Position numbers and translations under genes: made by a program
Shown: positions 26,216-34,968 of the stretch, in pieces
Layout of the letters: each line of letters begins with the position of its first letter
How positions within the stretch are numbered: the stretch's first letter is position 1
The notes under the pieces: generated by a model
Database searches by the model: none
Seen by the model: only the letters and a program-made list of their open reading frames with translations
What the model was told of the DNA's origin: nothing
Assembly: GCA_947039005.1 (NCBI GenBank)
Contig: CAMQXY010000024.1
Coordinates: 1-35,068 of the forward strand
DNA: 35,068 nt
Direction: 5' to 3'
Source: an uncultured Photobacterium sp.
GTDB lineage: Bacteria > Pseudomonadota > Gammaproteobacteria > Enterobacterales > Vibrionaceae

Positions 26216-26947
26216 ATGAGCAACAACGCGATAGAAGGTCGTAAAGTTACCATTGGCAGCTACCTTGCCCTCGCTTTTGCGGTGATTTTCTTTTCCGGCG
26301 CACTGCAATCAAATCAATGGTATGGCGTATTTGACTTCACGACCCTGAACGGATCGTTTGGTAATGTGGTTTATTCAGTTAACGATACTGCAGAAGGCGT
26401 TGAAGCGGCTTCAACATCATTCCGTGGTAAAGGTGGTAGCGGTGCGCGTGATGGCTTTATTTTTGCTTTAACGTTAATTCCAACAGTGATGTTTGCTTTA
26501 GGCATGATCAATGTGCTTGAACATTACGGTGCGCTCGATGCGGCGCGTAAATTATTAACCCCGTTACTACGTCCATTAATGGGTATTCCGGGTAACTCAG
26601 GTTTGGCTTTAATTGCCTCACTACAAAGTACAGATGCTGGTGCTGCTATGACCCGTCAGTTACAGGATGAAGGTCATTTAACCAAGCGAGAAACGGATGT
26701 TTTTACCATGTTCCAATTCTCTGCTGGCGCTGCCATCGTTAACTTTTTCTCATCTGGTGCCGTACTCTTTACCTTAACCACAGCATCAGGTGAACCCGCT
26801 GTCACCTCTTCTATCGGTCTTGCGGTTGCGATTATGTTTATCTTCAAATTTGTTGGTGCCAATATTTTCCGCGTGTACCTAAATATCACTGAAGGCAAAG
26901 AAAACAAAGACACTAAACCAACAACTGTTGCTCAGGAAAACGCATAA
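26216..26947 (+). CDS. yjiH: YjiH-like nucleoside-recognition (Gate) domain membrane protein
   Basis: A 243-residue inner-membrane protein with several hydrophobic segments. It resembles E. coli YjiH (227 residues), one of a pair of Gate/nucleoside-recognition domain proteins: GALDAARKLLTPLLRPLMGIPGNSGLALIASLQSTDAGAAMTRQL is the diagnostic stretch. The ATG at 26216 has AAGGAC upstream; an earlier in-frame start is not supported. It overlaps yjiG by one base (TAATG). In E. coli yjiH-yjiG-iadA form a cluster with an isoaspartyl dipeptidase; here the partner enzyme is an M20 peptidase. The pair probably forms a transporter or gated channel, with substrate unproven. Confidence 0.85.
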   Translation: MSNNAIEGRKVTIGSYLALAFAVIFFSGALQSNQWYGVFDFTTLNGSFGNVVYSVNDTAEGVEAASTSFRGKGGSGARDGFIFALTLIPTVMFALGMINVLEHYGALDAARKLLTPLLRPLMGIPGNSGLALIASLQSTDAGAAMTRQLQDEGHLTKRETDVFTMFQFSAGAAIVNFFSSGAVLFTLTTASGEPAVTSSIGLAVAIMFIFKFVGANIFRVYLNITEGKENKDTKPTTVAQENA

Positions 26948-27408
26948 TGACTATTACAAAAAAACCTATGGTGACTGATATTTTTGTTGAAGGCGCTAAA
27001 AAAGGCTGGGTAATTGCAACCACTTCAACAGTGCCTAACGTATTAATGGCGTTCGTGATCATCAAAGCACTACAAATCACCGGTGCACTAGAATTAATGG
27101 GCACATTATTCTCACCTATTATGTCTATTTTTGGTCTTCCTGGTGAAGCCGCTGCGGTATTGATCGGGGCATGGATGTCAATGGGCGGCGCAGTAGGTGT
27201 GGTTATTACCCTGTTTGACCAAGGTATTTTAAATGGCGAGCACATTGCGATTCTTGCTCCTGCTATTTATTTGATGGGCTCACAGGTGCAATACATGGGT
27301 CGTATTATGGGTCCAATCCGTACTGAAGGTCGTTACATTCCAGTGATGATCGCCATCTCAGTATTAAATGCCTTTGCAGCAATGTTTGTAATGAATGTCT
27401 TAGTGTAA
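26947..27408 (+). CDS. yjiG: YjiG-like nucleoside-recognition (Gate) domain membrane protein
   Basis: A 153-residue membrane protein, the same length as E. coli YjiG. It has about four helices and the Gate-domain features MGTLFSPIMSIFGLPGEAAAVLIGAWMSMGGAVGV and ILAPAIYLMGSQVQYMGRI. Together with YjiH it corresponds to the two halves found fused in larger Gate-domain proteins. Start and stop overlap with yjiH indicates obligate co-expression. Confidence 0.87.
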   Translation: MTITKKPMVTDIFVEGAKKGWVIATTSTVPNVLMAFVIIKALQITGALELMGTLFSPIMSIFGLPGEAAAVLIGAWMSMGGAVGVVITLFDQGILNGEHIAILAPAIYLMGSQVQYMGRIMGPIRTEGRYIPVMIAISVLNAFAAMFVMNVLV

Positions 27409-27416
27409 TGACTTAA

Positions 27417-27456
27417 CACACTGGAGCTGTCTTAATTCCAGTGTGCTTCTCTCTTT
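27417..27456 (+). terminator. Hairpin between yjiG and the M20 peptidase gene
   Basis: CACACTGGA (27417-27425) pairs perfectly with TCCAGTGTG (27437-27445), with an 11-base loop and a pyrimidine tail (CTTCTCTCTTT). It is probably a weak terminator or processing site that lowers peptidase expression relative to yjiHG, since the next gene follows 50 bp on in the same direction. Confidence 0.6.
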
Positions 27457-27494
27457 GATTACCGATAAGCCACCAATGGCTTGGAGCCTTTACT

Positions 27495-28619
27495 ATGTCT
27501 TTTTCTCTCAATAATTATCTCGAAGAACTACGCCCTCTTATTAATATTGATTGCGGTACATTAACTGTTGATGGTATCGATGTGGTTGCCACTATCATGG
27601 CGCAGAAATACCTAGATTTAGGTTGGAATGTTAAGCGTATAGATTGTGGCATTGCAGGCACAGGTCTTGAAGTGCGTAACAAGCCACAAGCTGATCATAT
27701 TGATGTGATGTTAATTGGTCATATGGATACAGTATTCCCAGTAGGCACTGCTGCTGCTCGCCCAATGACTCACGATGATGAGCGTGCTTATGGTCCTGGT
27801 GTTTCTGACATGAAATCAGGTTTGTTAAGTGTGGTTTATGCCTTACGTGATCTCGATCCTACTGCACTTGATGCATTATCTATTTGTGTGTGCATGAATC
27901 CTGATGAAGAAATCGGTTCGCTGCATTCAGAAACATGGCTAAAAAGCGTTGCCATTAATGCTAAACATGTTTTAGTGGCAGAAGCTGCTCGTGCTGATGG
28001 ATCACTCGTTAAAGCCCGTAAAGGCATGGCACGTTACCGTTTAAGTTTCCACGGTAAAGCGGCTCACGCTGGTAACGAACCTCAAAATGGTCGTAGTGCG
28101 ATCACAGAAATGGCGCATTGGATTTTAGCAATTAACGCGATGACTGATTTTGAATCTGGCACCACGTTAAATGCAGGGGTTGTCAGTGGTGGCGCAGGCG
28201 CTAACATTGTGCCTGATTTTGCAGAAGTCGTGGTTGATGTTCGTTTCTGGGATAACGATGAGTATGCCGCTGTTGATGCTCAAATTCGCGCATTAACAGA
28301 AACACCATTTATTGATGGCGTTACGATTACTGTTGAGCGAGAAGCGCATAAGCCTTCAATGGTGCCAAGCCCACAAACTGAAGTGTTAATGGCGCAAGTT
28401 GAAGCAGTTGGTAAAGAATTAGGTATTGATATCACGTGGCAAGCGGTCGGTGGCGGTTCTGATGCCAATCTAACTGCAGTATTAGGTATTCCAACCTTAG
28501 ATGGTTTAGGACCTATCGGTGCGGGCTTTCACAGCGAAGACGAATGGTTAGATTTAGCTTCGATTGAACCACGTATTCGATTATTACAGCAAGTACTGGT
28601 GAAAATCGCACAGCAATAA
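27495..28619 (+). CDS. M20 family metallopeptidase (CPG2/ArgE/DapE-like)
   Basis: A 374-residue dizinc hydrolase with the M20 plan: catalytic domain, an inserted dimerisation lid (about 178-285), then the catalytic domain again. Metal and catalytic residues: H76 and D78 in GHMDTV, D105 in GPGVSDMKSG, the E138-E139 pair in MNPDEEIGS, E163 in LVAEAAR, and a C-terminal His in GPIGAGFHSEDEW. HGKAAHAGNEPQNGRSA (H191) is the lid histidine motif. It is closest in style to carboxypeptidase G2-type glutamate carboxypeptidases, so cleavage of an amino-acid amide or peptide is likely. No signal peptide, so cytoplasmic. Context with yjiHG suggests uptake followed by hydrolysis. Confidence 0.88.
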   Translation: MSFSLNNYLEELRPLINIDCGTLTVDGIDVVATIMAQKYLDLGWNVKRIDCGIAGTGLEVRNKPQADHIDVMLIGHMDTVFPVGTAAARPMTHDDERAYGPGVSDMKSGLLSVVYALRDLDPTALDALSICVCMNPDEEIGSLHSETWLKSVAINAKHVLVAEAARADGSLVKARKGMARYRLSFHGKAAHAGNEPQNGRSAITEMAHWILAINAMTDFESGTTLNAGVVSGGAGANIVPDFAEVVVDVRFWDNDEYAAVDAQIRALTETPFIDGVTITVEREAHKPSMVPSPQTEVLMAQVEAVGKELGIDITWQAVGGGSDANLTAVLGIPTLDGLGPIGAGFHSEDEWLDLASIEPRIRLLQQVLVKIAQQ

Positions 28620-28650
28620 CCGATAGCAAATAACCAATAAAAAAGCATTA

Positions 28651-28682
28651 AAAAAGGCTGCATTTCTGCAGCCTTTTCTCCT
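28651..28682. terminator. Bidirectional terminator between the M20 peptidase gene and ygbA
   Basis: AAGGCTGCA (28654-28662) pairs with TGCAGCCTT (28667-28675) over a TTTC loop, with A runs on the left and a T/C run on the right. It serves the peptidase gene and, on the minus strand with T7, ygbA. Confidence 0.9.
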
Positions 28683-28774
28683 TTTAAATAACGCACAATG
28701 GCATTACTAAAGGAGGCACAATCGTTTCAGTTGTTAGGTTAAATCAATATCTGTTTAACGAAATCGATATGGAT

Positions 28775-29143
28775 TTAACTCGTTTTTGCAAGAATATTGG
28801 CTTTCGCAGCTGACATTTGGACACTACGTAAATTGTCTAACTTAAAGTGTATAGCCCGAAATGGATGATGCCAAAAATAACGTGGATATGTCCAACGTAA
28901 AACATGGATCATCTGAAGACGCTTGGCAGATTGATAGCAATGCCCAATACAATGCACACAACTTGGTTTCTCTTCACCAAGACGACAACCTGTTACTCTC
29001 TCTTCAACATACTCGATAAGATTTTCACATTCAGGGCACATTACCGCCCCACGGTGCAACGTTTTACAATATAAGCGAATCATCGCCTTCACTGTTTTCA
29101 GTTCACGCTGCGAACGAACTGAATGATTGTTAATAACTATCAT
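28775..29143 (-). CDS. ygbA: YgbA family protein (nitrous-oxide-stimulated promoter family)
   Basis: A cysteine-rich cytoplasmic protein of 122 residues from this start (E. coli YgbA about 117). It has the family cysteine pattern MCPECENLIEYVEERVTGC (three Cys) and CVHCIGHCY (three more), with further conserved RWTYPRYFWHHPFRAI. The cysteines suggest metal or cluster binding. In E. coli ygbA is controlled by the NO sensor NsrR and helps recovery from nitric oxide; function here is inferred from the family. The start is uncertain: ATG 29161 is an alternative with AGAGGG directly before it, and a longer TTG-started frame (29203) is unlikely. No NsrR box was recognised upstream, but two other inverted repeats are present. 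Confidence 0.85.
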   Translation of the reverse strand: MIVINNHSVRSQRELKTVKAMIRLYCKTLHRGAVMCPECENLIEYVEERVTGCRLGEEKPSCVHCIGHCYQSAKRLQMIHVLRWTYPRYFWHHPFRAIHFKLDNLRSVQMSAAKANILAKTS

Positions 29144-29250
29144 AGTTGTGCCATTATCCATCCCTCTGTTGCAGTGCCAATGATAAAAATCAAATTTATG
29201 CAAAAATCAGAACCTAATGGACAAAAATCATAACCACAATCATTCTAGTG

Positions 29251-29300
29251 GTGATTTATCACACTTTAATACATTGTTCGAATAAATTACGAACAATGTA
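29251..29300. promoter_or_regulatory. Strong inverted repeat plus a smaller one upstream of ygbA
   Basis: TACATTGTTCG (29270-29280) and CGAACAATGTA (29290-29300) are perfect 11-bp arms with a 9-bp spacer. GTGAT-TT-ATCAC at 29251-29262 is a second, smaller palindrome 7 bp away. Both lie about 110-160 bp upstream of the ygbA ATG and outside any gene. There is no T run on either side, so they look more like operators than terminators. Confidence 0.55.
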
Positions 29301-29346
29301 CAAATATAAACAGACAAGAATAACTGCTGCCATTCCCTTTTTAAAT

Positions 29347-29401
29347 AGCAAAAAACCACTGTGATATATGCAAATATTAGTAAGCACATACTCCACAGTG
29401 G
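29347..29401 (-). terminator. Terminator after yejK
   Basis: On the minus strand CCACTGTG (29401-29394) pairs with CACAGTGG (29363-29356), followed by TTTTTTG. The loop is unusually long (30 nt). It lies about 40 bp past the yejK stop. Confidence 0.7.
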
Positions 29402-29439
29402 CTTTATTTCTTATCAATAACGCTACATAACAACCGTTA

Positions 29440-30453
29440 TTAATTATCGCTATTTAAACGGCGTAATAGCTGATCTTTCAAATTGGGTGGCGTGCCTTTG
29501 ATGGTTAAGGTATCAGTTTCCGCATCATAAAAAACACGTTCACCTAATAACATACTGTCAAAATTAAGCGTCATGCCGCCACCAGAACCCACAAATTTAG
29601 TCAATTTACGCATAGCTGTGCGATCAGCAGGGAAACTTTCTTCTAACTCATAGCCTTGCTTAGCCGTAAAATCATAGAAGTTAGTACCATTATCAGAAGT
29701 CGGTAATTCACCTGATAACTCTTTAACTGTAACTTCATCACCAGCTTGAAGTTGACCATTACAGTAATCATAAACTTGTTTACGATATTGCTGCTTTTCT
29801 TCTTTATCTAAACGAGAATCCGCACAAAAATCTTCAACCGCTTGCATCAAGACTTGGTTCTGAACTTTAACGTCTAAACCCACTTCTGCTTGCATAAAAT
29901 CAAGGAAGAAATCAGCAATCTTACGGCCAACGCGTCCTTTGATAAATGTTAAGTAACGCGTTGATTCAGGATTAGTTTCCCATGATGATAAATCAATACG
30001 TGCCACAATATCCATCTTATTAATATCAAGATAATCAGTAGCACTAATGCCTAATTGATCAGTCACTTTCATACTATGACACGTCGGTAACATGCCAATA
30101 AATAAATAATCAGTTGCTAATGACTGATATTCAGCCATTACCAAAGTACCCGCTTCAGCAAACGGATATTTTACTAATTCAGCCTGTAAACGTTGCACTG
30201 CTTGATTAGAAAAGGTGAGGAAATCTAACTCGCCTTGACGAAATTGTTTCAACCAATGGGCAAACTCACTATCTGTTGCAAAATGAGCAAAGCCTTTTGT
30301 GCCTTTACTACTATAAATTCGATGTAATTCAGCAACAAGATCTTCAGTCGCAGAATCATTATCAAGCGTTTGATTTCTAAGATGAATTTCTAGCTCATCT
30401 TGGTCGTTTTTTACTAATTGGTGTAGAATGACGTTCGAAAGTGTAAGACTCAT
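29440..30453 (-). CDS. yejK: YejK (NdpA), nucleoid-associated protein
   Basis: A 337-residue nucleoid-associated protein, the same size as E. coli YejK (335). It shows MSLTLSNVILHQLVKND at the start, DYLFIGMLPTCHSMKVTDQL near 113, the strongly conserved DIVARIDLSSWETNPESTRYLTFIKGRVGRKIADFFLDF (147-185), and a C-terminal KFVGSGGGMTLNF...LLGERVFYDAETDTLTIKGTPPNLKDQL. It binds DNA and has been linked to modulation of topoisomerase activity; its physiological role is unclear. It diverges from yejL-yejM across 76 bp, the standard gammaproteobacterial arrangement. Confidence 0.97.
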   Translation of the reverse strand: MSLTLSNVILHQLVKNDQDELEIHLRNQTLDNDSATEDLVAELHRIYSSKGTKGFAHFATDSEFAHWLKQFRQGELDFLTFSNQAVQRLQAELVKYPFAEAGTLVMAEYQSLATDYLFIGMLPTCHSMKVTDQLGISATDYLDINKMDIVARIDLSSWETNPESTRYLTFIKGRVGRKIADFFLDFMQAEVGLDVKVQNQVLMQAVEDFCADSRLDKEEKQQYRKQVYDYCNGQLQAGDEVTVKELSGELPTSDNGTNFYDFTAKQGYELEESFPADRTAMRKLTKFVGSGGGMTLNFDSMLLGERVFYDAETDTLTIKGTPPNLKDQLLRRLNSDN

Positions 30454-30529
30454 AATGGAAAAGGTTTTCAGGAAAACTGAACTCTAGGTTATCATAAGTC
30501 GTTATCCTAAACATTAAACAAGATTTCTT

Positions 30530-30748
30530 ATGCCTATTACTTCAAAATACAGCACTAAAAAAGTTGAACAAATCATCGATGATATGTTCGATGTTCTTGA
30601 TAAACACAATACATCACCAGAATTAGCCTTAATGGTCGTTGGTGATATTGCTACTAATATTATCAATGCTAATATACCTGTTGCACAACGTGAAGTTCTT
30701 GCACAGAAATTTGCAAAAGCACTACAGGCCTCAATTAAAAAAGATTAA
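30530..30748 (+). CDS. yejL: YejL, DUF1414 small protein
   Basis: A 72-residue, mostly helical cytoplasmic protein of unknown function. It begins MPITSKYSTKKVEQIIDDM and contains NTSPELALMVVGDIATNIIN, matching the DUF1414/YejL family (E. coli 75 residues). It is placed, as always, between yejK and yejM, 56 bp before yejM and in the same direction, so probably cotranscribed with it. Confidence 0.95.
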   Translation: MPITSKYSTKKVEQIIDDMFDVLDKHNTSPELALMVVGDIATNIINANIPVAQREVLAQKFAKALQASIKKD

Positions 30749-30804
30749 GTTTAACGTTATATATAGTTAAACGTAGCATTGAAGACTGAGAAGAATTGAC
30801 ATTT

Positions 30805-32673
30805 ATGGTCGCCAGCACATACAAAGACAAAGTTTCCCTGCTAATAAGTTGGGGACACTGGTTTAGCTTTTTCAATATCATCGCTGCCATGCTACTTGGC
30901 ACGCGCTATATTATCTATTCAGAATGGCCGACGACAATGATCGGGCAACTGTATCTAGGATTAAGCTGGATCGGACATTTCGGTTTCCTTGTTTTTGGTA
31001 TTTATATACTGATCCTCTTTCCTGCCAGTTTCCTTATCCCTTCACAACGCTTAATGCGAGTGTTTGCGGTATTAGTTTCAACGGTAGGATTGACGACACT
31101 GCTGCTAGATACTTACGCCTATCAAAGCGTCGACTTACATTTAAGTCCGTTAGTATGGGATTTGCTATTAAGCGGTGAAAAAACAGAATTAAATACACGC
31201 TGGCAATATCTGTTTATTGTCGTTCCAGTCATATTCCTGATCGAGATGATATTCTCGGAGTGGATCTGGCGTAAACTTAGAAAGCTAACCCGTAAAAATA
31301 TTGGTGGCACTATCGCCATTATATTTGGTTTATGCTTTCTAAGTAGCCACATTATTTATATCTGGGCGGATGCTAACCTTTACCGTCCAGTAACTATGCA
31401 ACGCTCAAATTTTCCATTGTCATACCCTATGACAGCAAAAACGTTCATGGAAAAACATGGCTTATTAGATCGCCAAGAATATGCAAAGCGTCAGGCACAG
31501 CAAGGCATAAATAACAGCGAAATCATGCGCTACCCTATCAATAAAATTAATTTTATTGATAAAGGTTCTCGACAAAACCTTCTGATTATTATGGTAGATA
31601 GTTTACGCAGTGATATGGTAAACACTGATACCATGCCAAATCTTACTGCTTTTGCTGATAACAATATTAATTTTACTGATAATTACAGTACCAGCAATAA
31701 TGATAGCGGTGTATTTGGCTTGCTATATGGTTTACCCAGCGGTTATGCCAATAGTATTCGTGCCGAAGGTAAATCACCATTACTGCTCGATACCTTACAA
31801 AATCGAGGCTACCACTTTGGCTTATTCAGTGGTGAAGGTTTTGAACAACCAATGTACCGTGATGCTATTTTTTCTAAAACTCAGCTGGCAACAATTGACA
31901 ACCTAGACAATGGCAAGCGCACCCCAAGTGATCGCTTAGCATATAATGATTGGCACCGTTGGATAGAAAAACAAAAAGCCGATGATCCATGGTTTAGCCT
32001 GCTTGAATTAACATCGGTTGATCAATATGAAGAAAGTAGTGACTACCCGACTAAATTCACGCCATCTTTAGGTAGCAATCTACTCCACGATAAAAAAATA
32101 GATTCCAATATCTTGCTCAAAAACAGCTATCGTAATGCGGCTTATCATACAGATGCCATCTTAGGTAAAGTGTTTGCACAGTTAAAAGCGCAAAACATGA
32201 TGGACAATACCATCGTTGTTATCACCTCAAACCATGGCACTGAATTTAATGAAACGGGTAACAATAGCTGGGGCTCTGACAGTAATTACAGCCAGTACCA
32301 AATAAAAGTACCGATGATCATTCACTGGCCACAGCATGCACCTCAAGTCATTACTCGTCCAACCAGTAATCTTGACTTAGTCCCCACGTTGATGGAGTCA
32401 TTATTTAATGTGGCATCTAACCCATCCAATTACAGCTCAGGCATTAGTTTATTTAATAATGACAGTAATCGACGTTGGATCTTAGCGGGTAATGATAATG
32501 ATATCGTGGTCATTCAAAAAGGGACCACTACGGTTGTCGATAAATACGGTAACTACCGCGTCTATAACGATCATTATCAGTTAATGCCGCAAGATAAACC
32601 TAAACTATCGACACTGATTCAGGTAATGCATGAGTTAAAACGATTTTACGTCCCGAATGATCTCAATAATTAA
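30805..32673 (+). CDS. yejM: YejM (PbgA), inner-membrane LPS-sensing sulfatase-fold protein
   Basis: A 622-residue protein (E. coli 586) with five N-terminal transmembrane helices (roughly residues 15-200) and a large periplasmic domain with alkaline phosphatase/sulfatase fold (about 240-600). The core begins LLIIMVDSLRSDMVNTDTMPNLTAFA, with STSNNDSGVFGLLYGLPSGY and VITSNHGTEFNETG further on. In E. coli YejM binds lipid A at the membrane surface and restrains LapB, thereby stabilising LpxC and matching LPS output to demand. The ATG at 30805 is preferred over a TTG nine bases earlier, which sits too close to the purine tract GAGAAG. Confidence 0.95.
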   Translation: MVASTYKDKVSLLISWGHWFSFFNIIAAMLLGTRYIIYSEWPTTMIGQLYLGLSWIGHFGFLVFGIYILILFPASFLIPSQRLMRVFAVLVSTVGLTTLLLDTYAYQSVDLHLSPLVWDLLLSGEKTELNTRWQYLFIVVPVIFLIEMIFSEWIWRKLRKLTRKNIGGTIAIIFGLCFLSSHIIYIWADANLYRPVTMQRSNFPLSYPMTAKTFMEKHGLLDRQEYAKRQAQQGINNSEIMRYPINKINFIDKGSRQNLLIIMVDSLRSDMVNTDTMPNLTAFADNNINFTDNYSTSNNDSGVFGLLYGLPSGYANSIRAEGKSPLLLDTLQNRGYHFGLFSGEGFEQPMYRDAIFSKTQLATIDNLDNGKRTPSDRLAYNDWHRWIEKQKADDPWFSLLELTSVDQYEESSDYPTKFTPSLGSNLLHDKKIDSNILLKNSYRNAAYHTDAILGKVFAQLKAQNMMDNTIVVITSNHGTEFNETGNNSWGSDSNYSQYQIKVPMIIHWPQHAPQVITRPTSNLDLVPTLMESLFNVASNPSNYSSGISLFNNDSNRRWILAGNDNDIVVIQKGTTTVVDKYGNYRVYNDHYQLMPQDKPKLSTLIQVMHELKRFYVPNDLNN

Positions 32674-32685
32674 TATCAAATAACA

Positions 32686-32716
32686 AAAAAGCAGCTTTCG
32701 TAAGCTGCTTTTTCTA
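32686..32716. terminator. Bidirectional terminator between yejM and the small lipoprotein gene
   Basis: AAGCAGCTT (32689-32697) pairs with AAGCTGCTT (32702-32710) around TCGT, with A6 before and TTT after. Confidence 0.9.
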
Positions 32717-32740
32717 TTTCAATATTAATTATATTTATCA

Positions 32741-33013
32741 TTAAAAATAAGTATCACGATCATCCGCATAGCACTGCTCAAATCCATCTTGCCATCCAGA
32801 GCGATATTTTTGTATTGTCACCATTCGCTCTGGATCTCGTCGAAAGCCATCGAGATAACTATTCCCTGCAACTGAACGGCTATAGCAACCATCTTGATAA
32901 CCATCAAGATACGCACGGCTAAATCCTAATTGGACTAATTGTTGATGGCGACTACTACTGCAGCCATTCAAGACACAAAGACTAATAATACTCATCAATA
33001 ATAACTTTTCCAT
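32741..33013 (-). CDS. Small lipoprotein with repeated YxxGxxDG-type motifs
   Basis: A 90-residue predicted lipoprotein of unknown function. The signal ends in the lipobox VLNGC (C18 lipidated), followed by SSSRHQQ. The mature part carries three related segments: AYLDGYQDGCYS, SYLDGFRRDPER and KYRSGWQDGFEQC, that is, a YxxG[YFW]xDG-like unit repeated about every 20-25 residues. Two further cysteines (in QDGCYS and FEQCYA) could form a disulfide. It loosely resembles DUF2799-type lipoproteins, but that is not certain. The ATG at 33013 is chosen because AAGGA is correctly placed and the lipobox falls at the normal distance; an upstream extension in the same frame is unlikely. Confidence 0.78.
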   Translation of the reverse strand: MEKLLLMSIISLCVLNGCSSSRHQQLVQLGFSRAYLDGYQDGCYSRSVAGNSYLDGFRRDPERMVTIQKYRSGWQDGFEQCYADDRDTYF

Positions 33014-33295
33014 CTTCGTCATCCTTAAACTCACAGTGGTTATAACCCCACTCAAAAATAGTCGTTTTTAGCATTAAAAAAGTCATCTTCAACAATGAGT
33101 TAATAATAGATAATGACGCTTGATTTAAGCTGTAAAATTAATAAGAATAATTGCCATAAAAAGATGTATTAGATCTCAATTCTTTGTGTAAAAAAGAAGA
33201 TATCACTAACTTGTGGTATATATCCTGCTAATTTTCAAGAGAATAGTTAACAATAACACCGCCACTTGCTAACTGACTCATGGAATAGAGTATTA

Positions 33296-34915
33296 ATGAA
33301 CGAACAGATTGCCGTTTTCTATCAAACAGTTGCTAAACAATGCAGTAATGCCTATGGTCTTAGAACTATTTGCGAACTCATTTGTCGTAATCTTATTCAA
33401 AACTTTTCAGTTAATCATCTCCAACTTATTATTAAATATAATAGTAAGTGGCAATTATTATTAGAACTAAATACTAAAGGGATCCAATATCATTTCCCGC
33501 CAGTAATAATACCAACAACGAATGAATATTATTATAAAAACATTCATTATTATGCGAATAAAACTGAAGCATCTATTGATATATTACCTAATTATCGCTA
33601 CGTCTTAATTCCATTAAAGCATCGTTCCATTATTATTGGCCACTTAACTGTTGCTGTTCCATTAACATCAAAACTACAACCAAAACACCTATCAATACTG
33701 GCTTCATTACTCACGGCAGAAATTAAAGCAGGATTAATAAAACAAACCACCAAAAATCATAGTCTCAGTCGCATCAATGCCGAAAAAGAATTAGTCTCAA
33801 GTAAAAAACAACAACAGTCCTTACTAAACCACTTACAAAGTATGCATGATATTTCTTTTCAGTTATGGCGCAGTGATTCAATGAAAGATATGTTATTTAT
33901 TGCTATAGATGAAGGGAAAAAACAATTAAAAATAGACAGAATGGCTATTTTTCTATTTGATGAACAAAAACAAATGCATGGTACTTTTGGCACAGATATT
34001 CATGGTAATACTGTTGATGAATTTTATTTCAAAGCCGCAATCCCAAATCAATGGTATGCAGCTAAAACATTAAAAGATAAAGAATATATAGCAATTCAAG
34101 AGGACACTCCGTTATACCATGATTTACAACAAATAGGCTTTGGTTGGAGTGCTTATATTGCTTTATGGGATGAAGATACCCCGATTGGGTGGATTGCTTG
34201 CGATAACTTAATTACTGGACAGCCATTATGTAATTATCATCATCAACTGCTTAAACAATATGGTTTTATTGTTTCACAACATATTTTGCGTCTACAGGCT
34301 GCGGATAACCTTATAAAACTCAATTATGACCTAGAACAACGAGTACAAAGCCGTACCAAAGCACTCAATAAAGCCAATGCACAACTACAAAAATTATCAC
34401 GTATTGACGCATTAACCAATATCGCTAACCGCCGTGTATTTGATGAAACAGTGACGACTGAATGGCGACGAGCAAATCGACTCACATTACCACTATCGCT
34501 ACTCATCTTGGATATCGATAATTTCAAAACTTATAACGATAAACTAGGTCATGCCGCTGGCGATCAATGTTTAAAAACGATTGCGTCCGTACTGTCCAAA
34601 GTTGAGCGTCGAGCAGGGACACTGTTTGCGCGCTACGGTGGCGAAGAATTTGTCCTATTACTACCAGGCCAAGATCAACAAGCTGCCATTCACAATGCCA
34701 AACGCTTAATCGATGCTATGCATCAGCTGGCACTACCTTTTCCCTGCCTAGTCTCGAATAAAGATCACCAGCCTATTGTCACGGTTAGCATTGGTGTTAG
34801 TACTATTATTCCTTCTCAAACAACAACCTATTGTGATTTTTTCAAACACGTTGATACAGCACTTTATCAAGCAAAAGCTGATGGTAAAGATTGTTTCCGT
34901 GTTCTTTTACCAGAT
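33296..34915 (+). CDS. GAF-GGDEF diguanylate cyclase
   Basis: A 540-residue cytoplasmic sensor enzyme making cyclic di-GMP. Residues 1-150 are a divergent N-terminal, perhaps GAF-like, region. A helical linker (about 155-185) leads to a GAF-like domain (about 185-335). A coiled coil (LEQRVQSRTKALNKANAQLQKLSRIDALT, 346-374) leads into the cyclase domain. The active site is GGEEF (448-452) in ARYGGEEFVLLLPG, with LDIDNF (405-410) holding the metal ligand, so it should be active. The inhibitory I-site, RxxD five residues before GGEEF, reads RAGT here and lacks its aspartate. No transmembrane segment. The ATG at 33296 has TAGAG upstream; an in-frame TTG at 33266 is the alternative. Confidence 0.92.
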
Positions 34916-34933
34916 TAACCAACCCATATAAAC

Positions 34934-34968
34934 AATAAAGAATTATCAAATAAAGATAATTCTTTATT
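34934..34968 (+). terminator. Perfect 14-bp hairpin after the diguanylate cyclase gene
   Basis: AATAAAGAATTATC (34934-34947) pairs perfectly with GATAATTCTTTATT (34955-34968) across a seven-base loop. The stem is AT-rich and no separate T run follows, so it is a weak or atypical terminator, or a processing signal. Nothing is recognised from there to the window end. Confidence 0.6.

Noticed and set aside
26913..27245. Minus-strand 110-residue frame across yjiH-yjiG
   Set aside because: It is antisense to two overlapping conserved genes, with Pro/Ile/Asn-rich composition typical of a shadow frame.
29251..29262. FNR or CRP box upstream of ygbA
   Set aside because: GTGAT-TT-ATCAC has a 2-bp centre, whereas FNR needs TTGAT-N4-ATCAA and CRP needs TGTGA-N6-TCACA.
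29270..29300. Chromosome dimer resolution (dif) site
   Set aside because: The arms are 11 bp but the centre is 9 bp rather than 6, and the sequence does not resemble Vibrio dif.
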